Shown piece after piece: positions 1 to 12,439 of a stretch of DNA of 64,000 bases (the stretch's first letter is position 1; each line of letters begins with the position of its first letter). Under the pieces are notes generated by a model. That model saw only the letters and a program-made list of their open reading frames with translations. It made no database searches and was not told the origin of the DNA. The DNA lies in assembly GCA_004154925.1 (NCBI GenBank), contig QJNS01000044.1, positions 186,001-250,000 on the forward strand. The letters are read 5' to 3'. The translations under genes and the position numbers were made by a program. The stretch is from Monosporascus cannonballus. Its lineage: Eukaryota > Ascomycota > Sordariomycetes > Xylariales.

Positions 1-390
1 TTTAAATAGAAATCTCGAAATAATCAATTTCGCGTATAATTCTGCCATTATTAAAAGCAAATTCTTAACCTTCGGCATTTGTTACTATATAAAATTCTAA
101 CTTATATCTCCGGAGCTATTTAAATTTATTAATTACATTTAATATAATATAATTCCCGCGTAAAGCTCCATAATTTATTATTACGATATACCACTATGTT
201 CTAATTCGTATATCCAAAATAATAAAGTTATTAACGGCTTTTATCGTTACGTTTAAAGCATTTTTTAAAAGTTCCTTTTAATTCCTTTAAACTTCATTAT
301 TTTATATCTCTTTTATAAATAATTTTTTTCTTTAAACTCTTAATGGAATTTATCGAAATCTATTTATATTGCTGCGTTTGACGTATTTAG
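1..390 (-). pseudogene. Retroviral-type aspartic protease remnant of copy 2b
   Basis: Read on the minus strand this stretch matches the protease segment of C (about 11,610-12,000) and of F (62,250-62,600), including a residue run like INYFEIFI that corresponds to IDYFENFI in C. The protease would have cleaved the Gag-Pol polyprotein. Many in-frame stops; dead. It is cut at 390 by element A, whose left target-site copy TTTAG (386-390) is a one-base variant of TTAAG at 7,780-7,784. Confidence 0.7.
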
Positions 391-596
391 TGTAAGATAA
401 TGAATAGCTATGAACTGGGTGAGGTGATCTCCGACCGGTCGTAAAGCAGATTTCAAGAAATAATTATATTAAGTTATTTCCATCTGGCATTTCCTATTAG
501 CTGCCAAATAATAGATTTATATTAATAAATAAGTCGGTAACTGATCGGTAGCCGGTCGGTTATTAGCCTTATTTTTATAAAGGCTATATTTTTATA
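391..596 (-). repeat. 3' LTR of element A (206 bp)
   Basis: Starts TGTAAGATAATG on the plus strand and pairs over its whole length with 7,574-7,779. Its outer half is better preserved than its inner half. The inner end has TTTATA where the intact LTR start, read inverted, would be CTCACA. Confidence 0.92.
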
Positions 597-2280
597 ATTA
601 TTTCTCCTTTTTAAGTTATTAAGTTTTAATAATATTTTTATTAATTTAATATAATATCTTTTGCAAACCTAATTTTGTATATTTATTAATAATTTACCGT
701 TATATTATATTATAAATAATTGCCATAATAGTTAATACGTATTATATTACGTAATTAATTATGGTCCGTTTAATTCTTTATTATAATTTATTTTTAACCT
801 TATCTTATTTACCTTTTTTTTTCCTTTTTGCGCCTATATTTCTATTTCTTTTATATACGTATTTCGTTCGGTTTTTCGTATTTCTTTATTTTTATTTTGC
901 TTTTTCCGTTTGTTTTACGTATTATTTCTATTCGCCATATTTTCTTTTTCGTAAGGAGTTCTTAAAATAATATTACTTTAATATTAAGGAAAAATGGGAT
1001 TTTTTTTAACGTTATCCCTTTAATACCGATAATAAGATAAATATTAATCGTATTACGGACGATAATAAGCCGTATTATATTAATGTAATATAATGTTATT
1101 TCGATTACAGTACAATTTATATTTAAATTCCGGACGTAATAAATTATATCGTAATTACTTATTATTATAAAACTTTTCGCATAATAAATAATTATTTTTA
1201 ATATTATTAATATCGTTATTTAATTTCCATTTAATTTCCGATTATTATTAAAAATGCCGGCTAAATAATCTTTTAATTCGGTATTAATAATTAGGAGTTT
1301 ATCGACAAAGTTGAAAAAGTTCGTATTATAAATACCTAATATTAACATTCCGACGTAATTACTATCAGTCGTCAACTTAACGTTTTTCCCAAAACCGAAT
1401 TCCCCTTTAATACGGTAATTATTAAAATATATTGTTTTTTTAATATAATTAAGGTTAATTTCGGGTTATTTATTATATTTACGAAAATTTAATTTTAACG
1501 CCGTTTTATATATTTATAAATTTAAATATTTTTTATAAATATTATGGTTTTTCTTTTACTATTTTGCAATTAATTTCCGATTAAATTTAAATTTAAAATC
1601 CCTTTATAAACAAAATAATTTTTAAAAACCATTATATTATTACGTTTCTTATTTATAAATATTTGTTGCCCGTTTTCCAATATTTTAATAAAATTTTAAT
1701 ACTTATTAATAAGTATTATTAAAAAATGGTTTTGCCGAGTAAAAATATTACCGAACAGAAAAATATTAAATACTATAAGAACGGCACCTTATTTCCGATT
1801 AATAACAAATTATATTCCAATTACCTGGGCCTTATTTTTCGTAAAAAATAAAACTTTTTGAAATATTTTCTAAATTTTATACTTAATAAATTTAATAAAC
1901 GTATTTATTTTTTGCCGTTATATATTTTCTAATTACTTTTTAAAATTCCTATATTAATTTCTTTAATACGCGGATTAAAATTAATTAACGTAAAATTTAA
2001 TAATTAAACGTGACATTTATTTTTACGATAACAATTTAATATTTTTATATTTCCTATAAGTTTTAATTAATATTTAATAAATTAATTATTTACCAAAAAC
2101 TTAAAAGGTATTATATAATTAAATAATATTTTAATTCTAATATTTTAATTTTACTTAAAATTAATTTTATATAATTTTTATAATTATTAAATATCTAATT
2201 TCCGATTACGTTATTATTATGGTCTTTAAGTTATTTTATTTTCTATATACGTATTTAATTCTTTTCATAATGTTATAATA
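597..2280 (-). other. Post-chromodomain tail of element A (about 1.7 kb)
   Basis: AT-rich stretch between chromodomain and 3' LTR, collinear with 17,730-19,428 of B. Fungal chromoviruses usually end soon after the chromodomain, so this is an unusually long tail. At 761-970 the plus strand keeps a 69-codon open frame of Phe/Tyr/Leu residues. It is matched by an antisense open frame in B (19,076-19,264). The sense strand there is Lys/Asn-rich, so I read the open frame as the shadow of a conserved basic segment, not as a gene. Confidence 0.55.
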
Positions 2281-5200
2281 TTTTAAACACATATTTAAAA
2301 TATTTTCGAAATTTTTATATATTATATTTGGCGGGCCAACCTTCTTATATAATTAGGTATTCGTATTATTCTCAGTTATTTCGATAACGGATAATATTTT
2401 TTGTTATTTATTTTTATTATTACTTTATCAAATCTGATAACGCTATTTAAACGTTACCGGGTTTCCGATTATATTATGGTTTTATTAAAGATATTCAAAA
2501 TATATTAAATATTTTTTGATATTTAATAAAAAAATATTTTATATATTTAAGAACTTATTTATTACTTAATCGTAATCTTAATATAAATAAATATATTTTT
2601 CTGGTTTTTAAACTTCAAAATTTTAATTAATATATTTATTAATTGTTTTAATTAAAATTTAATTAGCATATAATATTTTTTATAATATTCTTTTAAATTA
2701 TTATTATTTTGTTTAATATTCGTATATTATTTAATAAATAAACTTTATTTTTTCGAAACGTTCCTTATTTTCTTATATTTATTTTTTAAATTTTTATAAA
2801 AAGCATTTTCTTATCCTCAAATAATATCCATATAAGGTTTCGAACGGCAAATAACCGATAAATATATTTTACATATTATTATATACGAATTCCGTATTTC
2901 GTAATAACCTTATTTAATTATTTTAATATTTATTAATGCAATCATGGAAATAATATTTTAAATATTAATAAATATGTTCCGCTTATTTATCGGTTTACGG
3001 ATAATAAACAATTAATATTTGCCGTTTTATTCTTTATTTTTTATAATATTTTTCCCAAAATTAATTAATTAATAATTTATTTTTATTATTAATTATTTTA
3101 ACTAATATATCGAATTTATATTTAATTTTATTATAAAATAATTAGATTAATTTGATTACGGTTAAAGTTATAATTATAAGGATAAATAATTTTAAATTCG
3201 TAAAACGGTCGATAATTACTAAGATTATATCATATTTTAGCCCATTTAAACCTAGGTTTTTAGGAAATTCCATAATACAAGTTAACGAAATTTTTTTAAA
3301 AGGTTATTTAAGTAATAATAAGGGTTATAATTATCTATATTATTTATAATGTAATTTTATTGTACTTTAGCAGTTCGGATATTAGTTGGTATATTTTCGG
3401 ATATTATTCGCTATATCTTCTTAATAAAATTTTCTGGTTATTAATTTTAACGTATGGATATATTATATATGTTATATAATTAAATTATTATAATATTAAT
3501 GAATAAATTATTTTCGTAAAACCCCTTATAAGAAAATTATAAATATATCCCAATTATATAAAATTTAATTTAAATTTAAAAAAATATTTTCTTTTTATTC
3601 CGGCTTGGCGTCATATTATCCGTATTAATTTTATAATATTTAAGGCATTACTTTGTAATTTTTGAACTTAATCGTAAAATTATCGGAAAGCTTTTGGTTA
3701 AAGTACCGCTTTATTCTTAAATAACCTTTTTGCTAAAACATATAAAACGTACTAATTATAAATAATAATTTCAGCATTAATTTTATTTTCCTTAAAATTT
3801 TCGAAATCCGGTTATAATGTAATTATAACTTATAATTACAGTTATTTAACCGTTTATTATATTATTATTACGATTTATATTTATATTATTATTTGCAAAC
3901 GATAAATTTGTCAAATATATAATCTTTTATTTTTCCTTTTTTTAAAAGGTTTCTGCGATCGTATAATTAGGATTTTCGGCTTTTTTTACGCAAATCATAA
4001 CTATTTTTAATTTCCGTAACCTAAAATGTATTTAGGAATTTTACAACAAACAAATTTTACTTTATTTTTATAACACTTTTTATTCCCTTATAATATTTTA
4101 AATCGCGTTATATATTTATAACCGTTTTTCGTACTTTTTCCGGTATATTATTCGTAAATCCGAATTTCTTAAATAACGTAAGAATTACGTTTTTATACGT
4201 AATTTTTCTTAATATATAATCCGGGCTTCTAAATAACTTATCTGCCGGGTTAACGGCATTCGGTTAATATTAAATCTTAAAATTAAATAACATAAAGTGG
4301 TAAACTTATCGGGCTAATTTTCCCTTAATATTACGCGCCGGTACCTTTATTATATTTTTTAATACTATATAATTAATAAATATGAAAAAAAGTTTTTTAT
4401 AGCATTAAAATATTATTATTAATATTTTAAACATTCTATAATCGCTAATATTTTTTATTACCTATTAATTTACCGTCTTTCGATTAAATTTAATATTTAT
4501 AATTAAATATAATTACGTGTTAATATTTTCCGTATTTTTGTAAAAATATTTTTAATATAACTTTTACCAAAACGTCTATTTTAACTATGGTATTTCTGGT
4601 ATTATCCTAATATCAGAAAATAATAGCCGATTAAAAACTTTTTTAAGTTTTCAAACGCCTTTTTAACCTTTTCGGGTTACCGGAATTTTGTTGTTTTTCT
4701 TTATCCTACGCCCTTTTTAAAAGCTTAATAATCAATTCGATAATACGTAAATAATAGGCGATAAATTTCCGGTAAAAATTTGCAAATTCCAAAAATATTT
4801 AAATATTATAAATTAATTTTAATTTTAACCATATTTCAATAATATTAATCCGTCGGCAATTTATCTTTAAATTACTAATATTAATTATAAATCTTAAAAA
4901 CTTTATCTTTTTTTTAAAAAATTCGCATTTAAATATTTTGACAAATAATTAATCTTATAATAACCGTTCGTAAACGAATTAAAAATATTTCGTATATTTT
5001 TTTTCGTTATCCGAATAAATAATTATATTATTTAAATATATTACGTATATATAATTAATGAATCTAATTAATACCGTATATATATAAGCCTGGAACGTAA
5101 TTAACGTATTAATAAAACTAAATAGCATAACCGTATATTTATATTACCCGTACCATATTTAGAAAACCATTTTTTATTTATTGCCCTTTTTAATTTTAAT

Positions 5201-7558
5201 ATAATAATAAATATCTTCAAAATTAATTTTTAAAAATATCTTAATTAACCTTCAGAGATTTATTATTTTTAAAATTAAAAATAAAAAATATCGGTTTATT
5301 AGTAGTACTTAATTTAACCTTTTATAATTAACGTATAATCAGAAATTGCCGTTTTTTGTAAGGATAAATAATATTAATATCTTTATATCCGTTTTCGAAT
5401 AATATATCAGGCTTACTTTTATGATTTTTCGGTTATATATTTCGAATATTTTCCGTTAAGTTTCTGAAATAAGATAAATTAGGCCGAATGAAAACGTTTT
5501 CCTTAAAATCAAGTTTATTATATATTTTGCCTCTAATAATTAAAATATTTCTTTTATTATTTTTTGGAATATATTTGCCGGAAATTCTTGAGATATATAA
5601 AAACGTCAGTTAACCCCCGTCTTTTGTTATTTCCCGAATTCCAGGATATTTAATTTTTCGGCTAATCTTATTAGATTAACAGTATATATTTGTTTACCGG
5701 AAAACATTACGTTTACCATTTCTTATTTATTAACGTTTCGTAACAGTTTTTATAATTATTAATATATAGCTATATTTAGCAAAATCCTTAATTTACTTAT
5801 TTTAAGTATGGATAATAAAAAAATTGAACTTTTTTTAATTACAATATATTATAAAGTAAAATTACTTAAATTTTAGTTGGTTTCCGTTATTATGTTAATA
5901 GGAATTTCGTAAACCTTATAATATTTAATATATGCGCCGTTAATGCCGATACGGCTCATAACATTTACATAATTTAATTAATAATTAAGTTTTTTCGTTA
6001 ATGTTTTGCTTATAATATTTACTTATATTCCGGTATCTATACATATTTATACCATTATATTCCCTATATTTCTTTTAAAAAATACCTTTTTTTAAAAGGC
6101 GGTTTTGTTTTAACGATCCTATAATTATTAGCCGAAATAGATTAGATATACACATTTTTCTGGCGTTTTTTGGTTTTATATTTAGAAATTAATTTATCGT
6201 TATATATTATAAAGTTATATACGGTTTTCGGAAATTGGTTTCCGTACAACCGGGATAATAAGCTTTTGGTATCCCTTTTTAATTTGTAATTTACGTTTTT
6301 ATAATTTGGTTTCCCATAATTATAATATATAAATAAGTTCTTATAAAAATTAAATGTATTAAATTATACGGATTTATTTCAATCGGAATTAAATCGATAA
6401 TTATTTGCTTTCTAAATATAAAAATACCTCTGGTTTTTATTATTTTTACGTGGCGCTTTTAATTTACTTTACGGATTTGTTTCCCGAAAACATTACAATA
6501 AAATCGTTTATCTTTATTGATATCTTTAACGGAAAATAATCCATTTTTTTCGCCTTTTTTCAGCCGTTCTAATAACGTTTTACCTTATTTGCTACATTCT
6601 TAATTCGTTTCAATTTAACGTTTTTTCGTAATAAGTTATTTCGTAACCTTAATATTAATTTATAAAAATAATTAAAGGCAAAATATTTATTATTTTGATC
6701 GTTTTTTGGCTTACAAATAACTGCAAACTTTATTTAATAAATTGAAAGCTTTTATTTAATATTAAAGTTTAATAATAATTAATCGAATTGTTATCGCAAT
6801 TCTATATATTATTCTCTATATTCCCTATCGAGGAAATTAAGATTTACTTAATTTGTCTTAATAAAAATCCATAAATCTTCCATTTCTAATTTTTTTCGTA
6901 ATTAAAATAATTAAACATAATATTATATATTCGTTATACGTTTGTAATAAAAACATTTATATAGCTCATAACCCAATCAATATAGGTAAAGGCATTTCGC
7001 CTAAACTTTTCGGCGTAAATTTTCGTAATAAACTTTTTCTAATTTCTTTTTAATTAACCCGTATTCGGAAAATTTCGGGCAATTATAACGCAATATTCGC
7101 TTATCGCCCTTAGGCTTTTGCAACAATATCGTAATTAACTTTTAAAAGTTTGCTTTTTTAATTTATATTATTACCTAATATTTGGCTAATTATCGGAATA
7201 ATTCCCAATATTATTTATTTTATTAATAAATAATTTCTAAAATCTAATTATCATTAAAAGGTTTAACCCTTTTTTATTTTAAATTCCGGGACGTATTTAT
7301 TTTATTACGCCCGTTTTCCGACCGTTTAATTAACGGTTATCGGGACGTATCTTTATTATATATATAAAGGGATTTAGGGTTCCGGAAATTATAATTATTT
7401 GCCCGTTAAGGTTTCGTTATAAGCTTTTTCGCCTATTTCTGTATCGTAATCGATCGTTTATTGGTTGGGTTCCGATCGGCGATTTTTTTAACTAATAATC
7501 TAAAATCGTTTTGCAATCGGTGAACTTTGCTCCTAATAATTATCGCATTACCTTCCAT
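2280..7558 (-). pseudogene. gag-pol remnant of element A
   Basis: Single gag-pol reading frame, now full of stops. The likely start is the ATG at 7,558, 15 bases inside the 5' LTR; it opens with residues like MEGNAIIIRSK, which B repeats with its ATG mutated to ATA. Reverse transcriptase is recognised by collinearity with B. The active-site box, read inverted at about 5,011-5,045, is YLNN instead of YLDD, so both catalytic aspartates are lost by G-to-A change. The integrase core is near 3,128-3,230 (residues like IVDRFTK in B). The chromodomain is near 2,290-2,385, with GWPAKYN matching GWPAEYNTW in B. Confidence 0.8.
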
Positions 7559-7573
7559 AATAAATAAAAAAAT

Positions 7574-7779
7574 TATAAAATAATGGATAACTATAAGTTA
7601 AATAAGGTGATCTCCGGCCAATAATAAAGCAGATTTTAAGAAGTAATTATATTAAGTTATTTTTATCTGGCGTTTTTTATTAGCTGCCAGATAATAGATT
7701 TATATTAATAAGTGGGTCGGTGGCTGACCGGTGGCTGGTCGGCTACCAGCCTTATCCTCATAAGGGCGGTATTCTCATA
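7574..7779 (-). repeat. 5' LTR of element A (206 bp)
   Basis: Partner of 391-596 and of the B LTRs in inverted sense. The inner end is mutated (TATAAAATAATGG for TGTAAGATAATGG), while the outer half, at 7,680-7,779, is well preserved and GC-richer. It is followed directly by TTAAG. Confidence 0.92.
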
Positions 7780-7784
7780 TTAAG

Positions 7785-9461
7785 TTATTATATTTATCGT
7801 TATTGCCGGCGTACTTTTCTTTCAAATCGTATTAATTGTTTTTAATTTCATTATAATTGTTTTTCTTATTAAATAAATTATTCTTTTATGTTTACGATTA
7901 TATCTTTTTATGCGTTATTCTGGTTATCGTTTTAGAAATCTCTTATAAATTAACGTATTTCTTTTTTAATTTTTTTTTGGTAAAAATCTGTAATAAATAT
8001 TACCTGAAAATAAGAATCCGTAATAGCTTTCTGGCATTATTTTCCCATTATTTACTGGATTAATTTCCTTTTCCGTTTATTAATTATACTATTAAAAATA
8101 TTAAAAAAGTTCTTTTACGAATATTACTTTTCTTCGAGCCAGCTTTTTATGTTGGCCAATTATTAAATATCCTTTAAGGTTATAATTCGAAACTATCGAT
8201 ATTATTATTTATCGTGTTTATTATTTCCGGTACGGTTTAAAAAATCAAATCCTTAATAATACATGCGGTTAACTCGTCTATAAATATACTATTTCCATTG
8301 TTCGTACTCGGGACATTTTCGTCGTTGACAATATATAACGTATATTCTGCCGTATTGATCCAGAATTCCGGGACAAACTTCTCTTATCCAATCTTAATGT
8401 TTACGGATTTATTCTTATAACACCATTTATTATATTAGTAATACCTATTAAACCAGCTTCATGGCTTTTCGTATTTCCTGCTAAACCTTTCGCTGTAAAG
8501 GACCTGGTATATACTTAAACTAAATCATATTAATAAATTTACCACCGTCCTTTTCACTTTTCCAGAACTATCCCTCAGGTACAAATTTCCAGTTATTCTA
8601 ATAGAATTTCTTAAATACCTTACATCATACTACCTTATGCCCAATTTTATTGCAATTATAACATTTGGTCTGGTTCCAATCCTTTTTATAAGTAACTCCT
8701 AGTTCCATAGGCCTTAGTTCCGTACCGTAAAAAATATTATTACGTTAAAAAACGCTAATATTAACCATATATCGGGATTTATTATTTTTTCTTCCTTTAA
8801 TACTTTCATACGCTAAATGTACTATCGATCGTTAATCTTAATTATCATAACGATATAATCCGATAAGTAATTACGGCGATCAAACTTAACAAACTTCTTT
8901 TATACTTCCTTTTTCAGGCCGTCGAAAAACTTGGCCATTAATACCTTTTATCCCTAATTTAGCTTAACGGCTAACTAAACTAACGTACTGCCGTAACTGG
9001 ATATGGATCCTTTTTGTTATAACTGCTAAATCTGCATTTCGGCTTTTTTTCTTTTCGTTTACCACTTTAAAAACCTTAGTTAATACTTACTTAAACTGTT
9101 CGTAATCGTTATAAATTGTTACTATTTCTGGGTTTTTTTTGTCAATTAACAATATAACGTACTTTCTTAGAACGGGTTCAAACCAAATAACCCTGTTTCC
9201 GGTAAATCGTCTGACTACAAATTCAACTCGTATAATGGGCGTAACAAGTCGAATAGGAAAATACCCGAAGTATGTTCGGCATTAAATTAAAAACAATTAT
9301 AACTTAATCGAAGTTCCGTCGAAATATTTTGGCTTAAGAAACTTAAGAATTTCTCCTGGTTCATTGGTAAAATTTAGCTCAGTAACCTAACTTGCTGAAA
9401 GGGGCTTCCCGGTCTCGGGAGCTTTTCCTTTCTCCTTAAACTTCTTAGAAACGGCTTAAAA
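7785..9461 (-). pseudogene. gag remnant of copy 2b, with a recognisable zinc knuckle
   Basis: Minus-strand Gag, the structural protein that packages the element RNA. From right to left: an N-terminal region (9,461-9,300) with residues like PGEILKFLKPKYFDGT; a core at about 9,170-9,215 with a W-F-E-P motif typical of gypsy Gag; a CCHC-type zinc knuckle at 8,624-8,674 reading CYNCNKIGHK (the last Cys is not clear); and a C-terminal region matching C at 11,180-11,520. Its RIP load is lighter than elsewhere, so 8,400-9,461 is one of the more readable retroelement stretches. Broken by C at 9,461 and by A at 7,785, with scattered stops. Confidence 0.75.
9457..9461. repeat. Left target-site duplication of C (TAAAA)
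   Basis: TAAAA here and again at 30,925-30,929, immediately outside the two LTRs of C. It fixes C as a single insertion into gag of 2b. Confidence 0.85.
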
Positions 9462-9840
9462 TGTTATGACCCAACACGTTTCGAGTTTCGGAAACGGTCG
9501 CTCTGAACCGGAAACAGGACCTAAGTGGGTTAGGTCACGTGACCAGTGCTCAGCGATAATCACTGAGCATCATTGAGGTTCACTGGGCACGATTGAGCCT
9601 TGCTTAGTGGCTGTTACTGAGCAAAGACGAGCCAACCGAAGGATATATAGATATATACGCTTATTATTTCCATAGTTTAGATAGCATTAGTTTGCAATAC
9701 AATATCGTTACCTAAGGCACTTTTGGTATTACGAAACGTAATAAGTTACTATATTTATTATTTAGATTCTTACGATATTCTTGTTAACATAAACCCGTCA
9801 ACTTAGGTTTAATAATTAGTTAATTAGTTTAGCCGTTATA
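9462..9840 (+). repeat. 5' LTR of element C (379 bp)
   Basis: Begins TGTTATGACCC and ends GCCGTTATA (CA mutated to TA; the 3' LTR keeps GCCGTCACA). Its U3 part at 9,540-9,630 holds several spaced copies of a GCTCA/TGAGC motif. A likely TATA element, GATATATAGATATATA, is at about 9,642-9,657. Confidence 0.92.
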
Positions 9841-9900
9841 CGTTATAAGTTTTTGTTCAGTAATACCGTCAGATTCTAAGCAATATTTAATATTGTTAAA

Positions 9901-11260
9901 ATGTCGACCAGCATTTAGGAAACCCTGACTTAATAACTTTAGGCTCGAATTTGGGAACAGGAAAAAGAAATTCGACAACTTAAGGCTACGCCCGCCTAAC
10001 CTTTTTTCGTTCGTATAAAGCCAAAAAAACTAGAACCTTACGATAAAAAAGGTAACCTTTAAACTTTTTTAATTTAAATATAAATTTATTTTTGCTTTTT
10101 AGATTTTAACGATTTAGCGGATATGGTTCTAGCAGTAGGAGCATGCTTAATAGGAGATACGGCTGATTAGTTTAAACTTATTATGAGAAAATTTTTGGAA
10201 GTAAAAAAAGTAAATAAGAAGGATTTTACTAACGAGATTTTTTCGATTTGCATTAATTTCGAAAATAAAGTGCGTAATAATTTCGGTAATCCGGATAAAG
10301 AACGATTAGCGGCTTAATAATTTTTATAATTCCGATAAAAAAAACTTGCGTCCAAGTACGCCGTAACCTTTAAAAGTTTTGCGGTTAAGGCAGAATAGGA
10401 AAACGACGAAGCCGATACCCTTATCGATATATTTTAAAAAGAATTAAAGGACGATATAAACGATAAAATTATTCGGATCGAACGACCAATTACTTTGGAC
10501 CGGTATATCGTAAAAGTAATCAAGATTAATAATCGACAGTTTGAAAAACGACAGGAAAAAAAAGGATAATATGCCTTACTTTCGGGATATAAGTCTAATT
10601 AGGGGAAAAAACGAAACGTATTCCTTATTTTTTATGGAACGGCGCCAGAATTTATGGAATTCGGCGTTACTTATTAATAATATTAGAGCCAGATTAAATG
10701 CTTTAATTGTGGCAAAATAAGATATAATGTTTATAAGTATAAGAAACTTAAGAAATTACAATAAAATAATTAAACCCTTATACCGGAAGAACAGTTTAGG
10801 AATAATTAAGGAAACGATAGTAAAGTTATTAATATGATTTAAGCCAAATACGTATTAAGCCTTAAGCAAAAAGTTTAATAAAGATTATTACGATAAAAAA
10901 TCCGACGAAAAAGGTAAAAAGCCAAAAAGCTAGCTTAATAGGTAACGCAAGCATAATAAAAGGCATTATAAGAATAATTACGCAAATATTAAAGTTAGAT
11001 AAAAAAAGTTTATTCCGGAATATCCGATCGATATAACAGAATATATGCCATATACTGTCGACGACGAAAATACCCCGATTACGAAAAATGGAAATAACAT
11101 ATTTACGTATGAATTATCCGTATATATTATAAGGGATTTAACTTTCCAAATCGAACCGGGCCTAATAAAAACGACGAATAATGGTATCGATAGCTTCGAA
11201 CCATAACCCCAGAAGATATCCAGCAATTGGCCGAAGCAGAAAGTTGGCCCGAAAGAAAGT
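9901..11260 (+). pseudogene. gag remnant of element C
   Basis: Opens at the ATG of ATGTCGACC (9,901) 60 bases after the LTR, followed by a charged stretch and by a core segment like FNDLADMVLAVGACLIGDTAD at about 10,090-10,170, typical of the retrotransposon Gag fold. A zinc knuckle at 10,696-10,740 reads CFNCGKIRYNVYKY, i.e. C-x2-C kept and the His and last Cys changed (H and C to Y, as C-to-T gives). Near 11,200 there is a conserved ITPEDIQQLAEAESW segment, also present in 2b. Stops are frequent; non-functional. Confidence 0.75.
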
Positions 11261-11749
11261 AATGCCCGTAGGAAAACCCTTTTTGTTATTATAAATGGTA
11301 TAATTACTAAACGGAAAAGGAGTTAATCCAGCGTACGGTAAAAAAGTATTGTTAAAAAATTATTACGGACCTTTATTTTTAATTGGTATTTATTACAGAT
11401 ACTTACGAAAGAAAGGTTATTAAGGAAAAAATACGTTAACTTACAGGAGATTTTTAAAATAATAGCTATAATAACGCATAATAAGATGCAGTCGTAAATA
11501 TAAAAAAATAATTTATTCAATAAGGAAACGAATTATAAGAAAATTAGGAATAATTAATACGGCTCGAAGGAACAGTATGCTAATAATAACGATGAATATA
11601 GCAGTTTAACGCGTTAAACGAAAAAATATAAGCAAAATTCGATTAATTCGAATAAGAGTTAAAAGAAAAAGGTTACTTTTAAAAAAGCCGCAGGATAACG
11701 AAATCTAGAGGAATTAAAGGGAACTTTTAAGAAAAGTTTTAAATGCGAT

Positions 11750-12130
11750 AATAAAAAACGTTAATAACCTTATTACTTTAGATATACGAATCGGAACGTA
11801 TTATTATATTGTAATGGTAAATTACGAAACATTAGGCGGACATTATATTATACCGGATATGATTAATAAGTTTAAATTATTATGGAAATATAAGTTAAAA
11901 CCTTATATAGTGATAAATGCCGAAAGTTAGAAATTCGCTTACGATAACGGAAAAGTTATATGCGAAATTGATTATTTCGAAAATTTTATCTAAGGACGAT
12001 ATTAAACGGTTAATTTCGATATCGTTCCATTTGGGAATTACGATATAATCTTAGGATTTTTATGGATACGCCAGTACGGAATTTTGATTAACGGCTGAAC
12101 TGGCCAGGTAAAGTTTACTTTACTTTTTAT
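11750..12130 (+). pseudogene. Aspartic protease remnant of element C
   Basis: Residues such as YIIPDMINKFKLLW, then FDIVPFGNYDIILGFLW close to the end, match the retropepsin of gypsy elements (the second is the typical D-I-I-L-G-x-x-W end). The catalytic D-S-G is not readable. B lies just downstream at 12,219, separating protease from reverse transcriptase. Confidence 0.65.
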
Positions 12131-12213
12131 TAATAAATAAAAAAAGAAAAAATTAAGATTTTAATATTCGATTGATGATAACGACGAATGCAGGCATAAA
12201 AATACGATAAATA

Positions 12214-12218
12214 CCTTA
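12214..12218. repeat. Left target-site duplication of B (CCTTA)
   Basis: CCTTA here and at 19,635-19,639, directly outside the two B LTRs. Exact 5-bp duplication. Confidence 0.9.
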
Positions 12219-12424
12219 TGTGAGAATACAGCCCCTATAAAGATGAGGCTGGTAGCCGACCAGCTACCGATCAGCCACCAACCCACTTACTAATATAAAT
12301 CCACTATCTGGCAGCTAATGGGAAACGCCAAATAAAAATAACCTAATATACTTACTTCTTAGAATTTACTTTACGACTGGTCGGAAATCACCTTACCCAG
12401 CTTATAATTATCCATTATTTTATA
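12219..12424 (+). repeat. 5' LTR of element B (206 bp)
   Basis: Starts TGTGAGAATACAGCCCC, ends TTATTTTATA (ancestral CTTACA inferred from the left LTR of A, which still reads TGTAAG inverted). Aligns with 19,429-19,634 base for base in length. Confidence 0.93.
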
Positions 12425-12439
12425 ATTCTTTTATCTGCT

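Larger units (their letters stand above)
391..7779 (-). mobile_element. Element A: Gyp1 Ty3/gypsy chromovirus-type retrotransposon, complete but dead
   Basis: 7,389 bp with two 206-bp LTRs (391-596 and 7,574-7,779) starting TG and ending CA or its mutated form. Inserted in the protease of 2b with target duplication TTAAG (7,780-7,784; TTTAG at 386-390). Collinear throughout with element B in the opposite orientation. Order on the minus strand: gag start at 7,558, reverse transcriptase about 5,270-4,970, integrase about 3,230-3,000, chromodomain about 2,385-2,290, then a long 1.7-kb tail. A purine tract (minus strand) lies next to the 3' LTR at about 597-612. Saturated with TpA; no domain is open. 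Confidence 0.9.

Noticed and set aside
761..970. 69-codon Phe/Tyr-rich open frame in A (and 19,076-19,264 antisense in B)
   Set aside because: Conserved in position only because it is antisense to a Lys/Asn-rich stretch. Extreme composition, no homology, and located in dead repeat DNA.
3152..3349. 65-codon frame in A and its homologue at 16,665-16,862 minus
   Set aside because: Both are antisense to the integrase core; the sense strand carries the IVDRFTK motif.
7857..8063. Hydrophobic open frame on the plus strand, similar to 11,323-11,520 minus
   Set aside because: Antisense shadow of the gag C-terminal region of Gyp2 copies, not a membrane protein.
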